Position numbers and translations under genes: made by a program. A DNA stretch of 19,990 bases from Clostridia bacterium (GTDB lineage: Bacteria > Bacillota > Clostridia > Christensenellales > Borkfalkiaceae): the NCBI GenBank assembly GCA_900767195.1, contig CAAFYG010000135.1:1-19990 (forward strand). Reading direction: 5' to 3'. Positions 14,536 through 19,990 of the stretch are shown here, in pieces. Position 1 is the stretch's first letter. Every line of letters starts with the position of its first letter. The notes under the pieces were generated by a model that saw nothing but the letters and a program-made list of their open reading frames with translations, was not told the origin of the DNA and did no database searches.

Positions 14536-15384
14536 ATGAAACGTAAATTTTACAAAATGCATGCGCTCGGCAACGATTATATTTATTTCGATTGTTTCGA
14601 TTTTTGTATCGGCGCGCCTGCCGCGCTTGCCGTAAGGCTGTCCGATCGGCGGAGAGGGATCGGCGGCGACGGCATTATTCTGCTTGAAAAAAGCGAAATC
14701 GCGCATGCGAAAATGCGGATTTTCAACGCGGACGGCAGCGAAGCGGAAATGTGCGGCAACGGCGTGCGATGCGCGGCAAAATTTTTACGAGATAGAAAGG
14801 GCGTGCGCGATATGCCGCTGAAAATAGAAACGCTTGCCGGGGTAATTTCGCTTATGCCGATATTAAACGAGCAAGGCGAAACGATAAGCGTTTGCGCGGA
14901 AACGGGGAAACCCGTATTTTCGGCAGAAAAAATTCCCACGCTGCTTCCGCCTGACGAACGCGGCGAAATCGTGGCGCGCCCCGTGCGACTTTGCGGCATA
15001 AAATTTAAAATCACATGCGTTTCATACGGCAATCCGCATTGCGTTACGTTTTCGAAAGAAGCCGCGGAGCATTTTGAAACGCTCGCTGCGGCGATCGAAA
15101 GCGCGGCGTGGTTTCCGCAACGGATCAATGCGGAATTTGTACGCGTAAACGCTATCAACGATCTTTCCGTGCGCGTATACGAGCGTGGCAGCGGCGAAAC
15201 GTTTGCCTGCGGCACGGGCGCGTGCGCGGCGGCTGCGGCGGCAATCAGAAACGGCTATGCGCATGAAAACGAAGAGATCTCGGTGCGGATGCACGGCGGC
15301 GATTTATCGGTGAAAATCACCGAAGAACATACGTATTTAACGGGCGAAGCGGCGTTTGTTTTCGTAGGCGAAATCGATATTTAA
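14536..15384 (+). CDS. dapF: Diaminopimelate epimerase DapF
   Basis: Interconverts LL- and meso-diaminopimelate for peptidoglycan cross-links and lysine. At 282 residues it is of normal size. The two-base catalytic cysteines are visible as Cys73 in the block ADGSEAEMCGNGVRCAAKF and Cys225 in RGSGETFACGTGACAAAAA. Also present are the N-terminal MKRKFYKMHALGNDYIYFD, the RRGIGGDGIILL loop and GNPHCVTF. The gene is 75 nt after purA with no visible promoter in the gap, so it is probably reached by read-through of the hairpin just before it. It precedes dapL by 65 nt, and the two supply consecutive steps of the DapL pathway. Confidence 0.97.
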   Translation: MKRKFYKMHALGNDYIYFDCFDFCIGAPAALAVRLSDRRRGIGGDGIILLEKSEIAHAKMRIFNADGSEAEMCGNGVRCAAKFLRDRKGVRDMPLKIETLAGVISLMPILNEQGETISVCAETGKPVFSAEKIPTLLPPDERGEIVARPVRLCGIKFKITCVSYGNPHCVTFSKEAAEHFETLAAAIESAAWFPQRINAEFVRVNAINDLSVRVYERGSGETFACGTGACAAAAAAIRNGYAHENEEISVRMHGGDLSVKITEEHTYLTGEAAFVFVGEIDI

Positions 15385-15449
15385 CGCCTTGCGGCGCGAA
15401 ACTCACGATAAAAAACACAAACGCGGAAAAAATCAGTCGGGGGTAAACG

Positions 15450-16664
15450 ATGCTTACGCCGAATAAAAACTTTTTAAAATTATCGGGCAACTACTTATTC
15501 GCGGAAAACGCGCGAAAAATCGAAGCGTTCGAGCGGAAAACAGGCAAAAAAGCCTTGCGTCTCGGCATCGGCGACGTAACTCGCCCGCTTGCGCCCTGCG
15601 TGATCGAAGCGATGCAAAAAGCCGCCGGAGAAATGGGGCGCGCCGATACCTTTCGCGGCTACGGCAGCGAACAGGGGTACGATTTTCTTCGCAAAGCGAT
15701 TTCGCGCTACTATGCGGGGCGGGGCGTGCGCGTGCTTGCGGATGATATATTTATTTCGGACGGCGCAAAAACCGATCTCGGCGCGATTACGGAACTTTTC
15801 GATAGGGGCAACGCCGTGCTTTTAAGCGATCCGAGCTACCCCGCGTATACCGATGCGAACGTGATGAGCGGGCGCAGAATTATCGCCATGCGCGCGGACG
15901 AAAATAACGGCTTTTTGCCGCTGCCCGATCAGAATATAGACGCCGACGTGATTTACCTTTGTTCGCCCGCCAATCCATCGGGCGCGGCGTACACGGCGGG
16001 GCAGCTTGAAAAATGGGTGAATTACGCCCTGAAAAAGCGCGCCGTGATCGTGTTCGACGCCGCTTACGAGTGCTTTATTCCGTATGCGTTCGGCTCGGCG
16101 GCGGAAGAAAACGAAAAATCGGGCGTAAAAATTTCGCGCAGCATCTACGAAATCGCGGGGGCGGAACAATGCGCGATAGAAATTTGTTCGTTCTCGAAAT
16201 TCGCGGGGTTTACGGGCGTAAGGTGCGGCTATACCGTGCTTCCCGCGCCGTTGATGCGCAGGGGAATTTCGTTAAAAGAAATGTGGCGGCGCAGGCAGGG
16301 CGCGAAATTCAACGGCGTGAGCTATATAACGCAACGCGGCGCGGAAGCCGCGCTTTCGAAAGACGGCATGGCGCAAAATCTCGAAAACGTACGGTTTTAT
16401 ATGGAAAACGCGCGCGTTTTGCGGTCGGAACTTGAAAATATGAATATCGTATGTTTTGGCGGCTACGCGCCTTACGTATGGGCGCGCGTTCCGGCGGGGT
16501 ATAACGGCGAAACGTGGTGCGAAAGACTTTTAAACGATGCGTGCGTGGCGGCTACGCCCGGCGGCGGTTTCGGCAAAAACGGTGAAAATTTTGTGCGTTT
16601 CAGCGCGTTCTGTTCGCGGGAAACGATTGAAAAAGCTCTGAAAAATATTGCAGATACGATATAA
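15450..16664 (+). CDS. dapL: LL-diaminopimelate aminotransferase DapL
   Basis: PLP enzyme that makes LL-diaminopimelate from tetrahydrodipicolinate and glutamate in one step, bypassing the succinyl/acetyl branch. The 404-residue length fits. The start MLTPNKNFLKLSGNYLFAEN is close to the DapL N-terminus, and RLGIGDVTRPL, FRGYGSEQGYDFLRKAI, CSPANPSGAAY (binds the PLP ring) and SFSKFAGFTGVRCGYT (PLP Lys250) are present. DapL rather than a general class I aminotransferase is supported by the GYGSEQGYDFLR block and by the adjacent dapF. The GGGGGT ribosome site lies six bases before the ATG. The short hairpin CGCC-TTGC-GGCG (15385-15396) lies in the 65-nt gap after dapF. Confidence 0.95.
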   Translation: MLTPNKNFLKLSGNYLFAENARKIEAFERKTGKKALRLGIGDVTRPLAPCVIEAMQKAAGEMGRADTFRGYGSEQGYDFLRKAISRYYAGRGVRVLADDIFISDGAKTDLGAITELFDRGNAVLLSDPSYPAYTDANVMSGRRIIAMRADENNGFLPLPDQNIDADVIYLCSPANPSGAAYTAGQLEKWVNYALKKRAVIVFDAAYECFIPYAFGSAAEENEKSGVKISRSIYEIAGAEQCAIEICSFSKFAGFTGVRCGYTVLPAPLMRRGISLKEMWRRRQGAKFNGVSYITQRGAEAALSKDGMAQNLENVRFYMENARVLRSELENMNIVCFGGYAPYVWARVPAGYNGETWCERLLNDACVAATPGGGFGKNGENFVRFSAFCSRETIEKALKNIADTI

Positions 16665-16678
16665 AATATCTTAAAAAC

Positions 16679-16715
16679 AAAAAAACGAATTTTTGCAAAA
16701 AATCAGTCGTTTTTT
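16679..16715 (+). terminator. AT-rich terminator after dapL
   Basis: AAAAAACGA (16680-16688) pairs with TCGTTTTTT (16707-16715), with an inner ATTTTT / AAAAAT pairing. The 3' T-run belongs to the stem. It is a plausible but low-GC terminator. Confidence 0.55.
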
Positions 16716-16717
16716 CA

Positions 16718-16746
16718 TTTACATTCCGTAAAAAAAGTAGTATAAT
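16718..16746 (+). promoter_or_regulatory. Promoter of the serine hydrolase gene
   Basis: TTTACA (16718-16723), a 17-bp spacer and TATAAT (16741-16746) predict a start near 16753, 25 nt before the ATG. Confidence 0.85.
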
Positions 16747-16777
16747 AAATGCGTTAAAAAAATTACGGAGAAAAAAC

Positions 16778-17959
16778 ATGTTCGAACGACTGAAAAAACG
16801 TCAGGAAGAAATACTTGCGCTCGGCATACCGGGCAACGATTTAAGCGTTTATTATAACGGCGAAGAGGTGTACCGCCACCGCGCGGGGTTTTCCGAAAAA
16901 GAAACAAAAACGCCGATGAACGGCAAAGAGCGTTACAACGCGTATTCCTGCTCGAAACCCGTCACGTGCGCGGCGGCATTGCAGCTTATAGAAAAAGGAA
17001 AATTATCGCTCGAAACGAAACTTTTTGATATTTTTCCCGAGTTTAAGCATATCGGCGTATGGAAAAAAGCGGGCGATAAAGCGGAAGTGAGAGAAGCGGA
17101 AAACCCGATCACGATCGAACATCTTTTTACGATGACGGCGGGGTTTTCGTATAATCTCGGGTGCGCGCCGCTCGAACGGGCGAAAAAAGAAACGCGCGGC
17201 TTATGCCCCACGGTGCAAACGGTGAAATATCTTGCCGAAGAGCCGCTTTTGTTCGAGCCGGGAAAGCGTTGGGAATACAGTCTTTGCCACGACGTGCTTG
17301 CCGCCGTGGTCGAAGCGGTTTCTGGCGAACGTTTTTCCGAATACGTAAAGCGGCATATTTTCGAGCCGCTCGGCATGGAAAATTCTTCGTTCTGCGTGAA
17401 CGATAAAAAGGGAATCGAAAGCAAATGCGCGCAGTATCTCGGCGATAACGCCACGCCGAACGTGAAAAATTGCGGCAAGGAAATCATGTGGTACAAGCTC
17501 GGCTCGGAATACGAAAGCGGCGGCGCGGGGCTGGTTACTTCCGTAGACGATTATATTAAATTCGCGGAAGCATTGCGCACGGGCGATAAAATTTTGAAGA
17601 AAGAAACGGTGGCGGCAATGACTACCGATCGCCTTACGCCCGCCCAAAGTCGTTCGTATTGGATTGTGCAAAATTACGGGTACGGACTCGGCGTGCGCTG
17701 CAAAAAATCGAAAAGTCTTTGCGAAAGCGCAGCGCAGGCTGAAAAAACACTTGCGGAAATCACGGAAGTTTCGGCGGCGAAAGCGGATGGCGAAATGCCT
17801 TCGGATTTCGGATGGGGCGGCGCGGCAGGCTCGTTTCTCGGCATAAATATAGAAAAGAAAATTTCTTTCTTCTATGCGCAGCATGTGCTTGCTTCTTTGG
17901 CGCAACAGGTGCGTTCCGAGCTTTATAAAATCGCCGAAGAAGAAATTTCCGGGCGGTAA
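16778..17959 (+). CDS. SxxK serine hydrolase (beta-lactamase/esterase family)
   Basis: The 393-residue protein belongs to the class C beta-lactamase-like superfamily (DD-peptidase, esterase VIII and related hydrolases). Seen: the SxxK nucleophile motif S57-C-S-K60, the YxN-equivalent Tyr167 in EYSLCHDVLAAVVEA, and the third motif G345-W-G-G348 in place of KTG, which is more usual in esterase-type members. No signal peptide or membrane segment is visible, so the enzyme is probably cytosolic, which argues against a peptidoglycan or secreted lactamase role. A polar insertion at about residues 310-340 precedes the third motif. The ribosome site ACGGAG lies seven bases before the ATG. It has its own promoter and stands alone. 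The substrate is unknown. Confidence 0.88.
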   Translation: MFERLKKRQEEILALGIPGNDLSVYYNGEEVYRHRAGFSEKETKTPMNGKERYNAYSCSKPVTCAAALQLIEKGKLSLETKLFDIFPEFKHIGVWKKAGDKAEVREAENPITIEHLFTMTAGFSYNLGCAPLERAKKETRGLCPTVQTVKYLAEEPLLFEPGKRWEYSLCHDVLAAVVEAVSGERFSEYVKRHIFEPLGMENSSFCVNDKKGIESKCAQYLGDNATPNVKNCGKEIMWYKLGSEYESGGAGLVTSVDDYIKFAEALRTGDKILKKETVAAMTTDRLTPAQSRSYWIVQNYGYGLGVRCKKSKSLCESAAQAEKTLAEITEVSAAKADGEMPSDFGWGGAAGSFLGINIEKKISFFYAQHVLASLAQQVRSELYKIAEEEISGR

Positions 17960-17999
17960 ACCGTCGGCGTAAAAATTATAAAATCTAAAAAATCGCAAT

Positions 18000-18038
18000 A
18001 AAAAGCCGATCGGGTTTTCCCGGTCGGCAAAGTTTTTG
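18000..18038. terminator. Bidirectional terminator between serine hydrolase and MATE genes
   Basis: GCCGATCGGG (18005-18014) pairs with CCCGGTCGGC (18019-18028) over 10 bp with one G-U and a TTTT loop. On the minus strand it is followed by TTTTTATT, on the plus strand by AAAGTTTTT; both genes end here. Confidence 0.88.
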
Positions 18039-18048
18039 TATACTACGA

Positions 18049-19425
18049 TTATTCCGTAGCGGCGAGATGCTCCGTCTGTTTTTCGTCGAGCTTTTTCGAG
18101 ATTTTTTTGTAGGTGATCAAGTAGTAGATAATTTCCGCGATCGCCGTTAAAATCCACGAACAGGGGTACAGAAGATAGAGCGAAGGCACGGTGTGGAAGT
18201 GCGCGAAGATTGTATAAATCCATATCACGCGGAACACGCACGAGCCGGAAATTACGATGATCGTAGGCACAAAACTTTTTCCCAAACCGCGCGAAGCGGC
18301 GATTGTGCAGTCCATAAACGAAGAAACGGCGTAAGACGCGCCCATCACCACAAGTCGTTGCATGCCGTCCTCGATTTCGGCGGGGTTTTTCGTGAAAATA
18401 CTTAAAAACTGTCTGCCGAAAAGAAGCAGCGCGCCTCCCGCCAGAATTCCCGTCCCGAACGAATAAATCAGAGAGATGCGGTAGCTCGCGCGCATTCTGT
18501 CTTTCTTGCCCGCGCCGAAATTCTGCCCCATAAACGATGAACACGCCGTGTAGTATGCGGCAAGCAGGTCGTAGATAAGCGCGTCGGCATTCGCGGCGGC
18601 GGTGTTGCCGTTGAAAAACGTTTCGTCGAAATAATTCACGGCTTTTTGTATGAAAAGATTAGCAATCGAGAAAATCGAATTCTGAAAGCCGGCGGGCAAG
18701 CCGAGCGCGAGTATTTTTCTCGCTTTTTCCGGCGTGATTTTCAAATGTTTCAGCCGTACGGCTGCGCCGCCTTTGTTACGTAAAAGCGAAATGAAAATAA
18801 GTATCGCGGAGATATACTGCGAAATAATGCTCGCAATCGCCACGCCCGCCACGTCGAGTTTGCAAACGATCACGAAAAATAAATTTAAAAGAACATTGAC
18901 GACGCCCGCGATTGCAAGGTAAATGAGGGGGCGCTTGGTATCTCCCGCCGCGCTCAATACGCCGTTGCCGAAATTGTAGAGAGCAAGGGCGGGCATGCCG
19001 AAGGCATAAATTTTAAGATAGCGGGTAGATCCGCTTAAAAACACGGTCTTCGTGTCTACGAGCCGCAGCAAAAAATTCGCAACGGAAAATAAAATCACGC
19101 ACAATACGCCGCCTGCGATCAGGCAAACGATTGCCGAAGTGTGAATGGTTTCGCGTAAGTCTTTATCGTTTTTCGAGCCGATAAAATGCGCGGTCAGCGC
19201 GTTTACGCCGCTGCCCATGCCGATGAGAAAGCCGGTGAAAAGCACCACCAGCGTAGAAGTAGATCCCACCGCGCCCAGCGAATTTTCACTGCCGAAATTC
19301 GACACGACGAAAATATCCGACAGGTTGAAAAGCACCTGTAAGACGTTCGAAAGCATGAGCGGCAGCGAAAATAACATAATCTGTTTCCACAGATTCCCGC
19401 TTGTAAGATCTTTTTCGTCGTTCAT
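18049..19425 (-). CDS. MATE family efflux transporter
   Basis: About 458 residues from the ATG at 19425, with 12 predicted membrane segments in two homologous halves. The start MNDEKDLTSGNLWKQIMLFS leads into the first helix, with the family's LSNVLQVLFNLSDIFVVSNF and GVNALTAHFIGSKND-type motifs. MATE proteins export drugs or metabolites with sodium or proton antiport; the substrate here is unknown. The longer frame from the ATG at 19584 is rejected, because that ATG overlaps the -35 box. The ribosome site is weak (CGGGTG, three bases from the start). Upstream lies a 124-nt structured leader. The C-terminus (KISKKLDEKQTEHLAATE) is charged and cytoplasmic. Confidence 0.92.
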   Translation of the reverse strand: MNDEKDLTSGNLWKQIMLFSLPLMLSNVLQVLFNLSDIFVVSNFGSENSLGAVGSTSTLVVLFTGFLIGMGSGVNALTAHFIGSKNDKDLRETIHTSAIVCLIAGGVLCVILFSVANFLLRLVDTKTVFLSGSTRYLKIYAFGMPALALYNFGNGVLSAAGDTKRPLIYLAIAGVVNVLLNLFFVIVCKLDVAGVAIASIISQYISAILIFISLLRNKGGAAVRLKHLKITPEKARKILALGLPAGFQNSIFSIANLFIQKAVNYFDETFFNGNTAAANADALIYDLLAAYYTACSSFMGQNFGAGKKDRMRASYRISLIYSFGTGILAGGALLLFGRQFLSIFTKNPAEIEDGMQRLVVMGASYAVSSFMDCTIAASRGLGKSFVPTIIVISGSCVFRVIWIYTIFAHFHTVPSLYLLYPCSWILTAIAEIIYYLITYKKISKKLDEKQTEHLAATE

Positions 19426-19549
19426 ACACACCCGTTTGCCGCCGATGCGTTTCACGTCGGCACGCCAAAAATAGCGATATACGAAAAAAGCGAAATCAGC
19501 CGCGCCCCGTTTTCGGGACGAAAAACGACTTTTCCCGCTTTTTATCATA
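19426..19549 (-). promoter_or_regulatory. Structured 5' leader of the MATE gene
   Basis: Between the predicted start (about 19549) and the ATG the minus strand can form CGTCCCG (19520-19514) with CGGGGCG (19509-19503), or the alternative CGGGA (19537-19533) with TCCCG (19518-19514), and a third hairpin GCCGA...TCGGC close to the ATG. I match it to no known riboswitch class. Confidence 0.4.
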
Positions 19550-19555
19550 TACATT

Positions 19556-19584
19556 ATTATATATACTTTTTTTTGCGCTGTCAA
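19556..19584 (-). promoter_or_regulatory. MATE gene promoter, perfect consensus
   Basis: On the minus strand TTGACA (19579-19584), a 17-bp spacer and TATAAT (19556-19561). Confidence 0.9.
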
Positions 19585-19614
19585 GTGAAAAAATATATAA
19601 AAATCGAAAAATTT

Positions 19615-19627
19615 GTTTGTATCAAAC
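19615..19627 (-). terminator. Possible weak terminator after the partial gene
   Basis: GTTTG-TAT-CAAAC (19615-19627) forms a 5-bp hairpin about 9 nt after the stop and is followed on the minus strand by AAATTTTT. Weak. Confidence 0.3.
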
Positions 19628-19635
19628 GAAAAAAT

Positions 19636-19990
19636 CTATTTACTTTCGCGTTTGGCTAAAATTTTCGCCGTTTCGCCGTCGAGAAGATACGAAACGTTGA
19701 CTTTATCTGCCGAAATCACGCCCACGTAGTAGTACGTTTTTCCTTCGGATTCGATAAGCCGTATGCGGATTTCACCCTCAAAATCTCCGTCGTGTTTCAA
19801 GGGCGCGAGCATTTGGCTTTCCGCGTTTTCGAAAGCCGATAATACCGCCCGGGGCGAAAGGGTGTTTGGCGTTTTCACGGTTTTTGCGGTAAAGGCATAT
19901 TCTTTGCCTGTTTTTGCGTTTTTCACCGTCACGGGCAGTTCCGCCGTTTGAGATAAATCGAGCGAACACATATAATAATATTGCTTTTTC
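19636..19990 (-). CDS. Unrecognised protein, C-terminal part only
   Basis: The minus-strand frame is open to the window edge (upstream residues KKQYYY precede the first Met), so the true start lies outside and at least 118 residues are seen. The visible part is soluble, with no signal peptide or membrane segment. It has alternating beta-like stretches (ELPVTVKNAKTGKEYAFTA, then EGEIRIRLIESEGKTYYYVG) and ends DGETAKILAKRESK. I recognise no catalytic motif. The repeated beta pattern would fit a small beta-rich domain, but this is inference. It stops 52 nt before the MATE promoter. Confidence 0.6.
   Translation of the reverse strand, partial: KKQYYYMCSLDLSQTAELPVTVKNAKTGKEYAFTAKTVKTPNTLSPRAVLSAFENAESQMLAPLKHDGDFEGEIRIRLIESEGKTYYYVGVISADKVNVSYLLDGETAKILAKRESK

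Noticed and set aside
13162..14706. 514-residue open frame on the minus strand
   Set aside because: It runs antisense through purA and the start of dapF, has low-complexity Arg/Phe/Ile composition and no family match; it is a by-product of the GC-rich codon bias.
17201..18544. 447-residue open frame on the minus strand
   Set aside because: It crosses the serine hydrolase antisense, the bidirectional terminator and the MATE gene in another frame; a spurious frame.
1..19990. Mobile element, CRISPR array, tRNA genes or a defence system
   Set aside because: No transposase, integrase, regular spaced repeats, tRNA-like cloverleaf or defence gene was seen on either strand.

Overview
The window reads as an ordinary chromosomal stretch of a Gram-positive, Clostridia-like bacterium (Bacillota), probably an uncultivated gut-type lineage. 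The supports are SigA-type promoters (TTGACA-17-TATAAT variants), AAGGAGG ribosome sites, a small DUF1540 cysteine protein, YitT and YkvI family membrane proteins, and a LL-diaminopimelate aminotransferase route to meso-diaminopimelate. Coding sequence is rich in GCG, CGC and GGC codons while intergenic DNA is strongly AT-rich; this codon bias also produces long spurious antisense frames. I see no tRNA, rRNA, CRISPR array, insertion sequence, integrase or phage gene. The lineage call is an inference from gene content only.

Layout. Positions 1-1340 hold the 3' part of lgt (plus), the RNase P RNA gene rnpB (plus) and its terminator. A small membrane protein with a PH-like domain (minus, 1409-1927) is divergent from a plus-strand run of two FAD oxidoreductases (HI0933/BaiN-like and COG2509-like) followed by a YkvI-like transporter. 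That run meets the glmM-glmS operon (minus) tail to tail, with a 14-bp overlap of the coding ends. An AT-rich 416-bp gap with terminators and short repeats separates glmM from hup (HU, minus). Next come yitT and rplI (minus), the DUF1540 gene (plus, divergent from rplI), a zinc-ribbon NUDIX hydrolase (minus), a divergent regulatory gap of about 480 bp, then purA-dapF-dapL (plus), a SxxK serine hydrolase (plus), a MATE transporter (minus), and the C-terminal end of an unrecognised protein (minus) running off the window.

How the genes work together. GlmM and GlmS make glucosamine-1-phosphate precursors of UDP-GlcNAc; DapL and DapF make meso-diaminopimelate for peptidoglycan and lysine; Lgt lipidates lipoproteins. 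The window is therefore weighted towards cell-envelope precursor supply, plus purine synthesis (PurA), RNA processing (rnpB), nucleoid (HU) and ribosome (bL9) functions.

I found no convincing new multi-gene system. The most interesting signals are regulatory: a terminator-like hairpin whose 3' arm is the dapF ribosome site, two divergent genes whose promoters place the transcript start at or within a few bases of the start codon, a long alternating purine-pyrimidine tract between two divergent promoters, and a 10-mer present three times around the glmM promoter.
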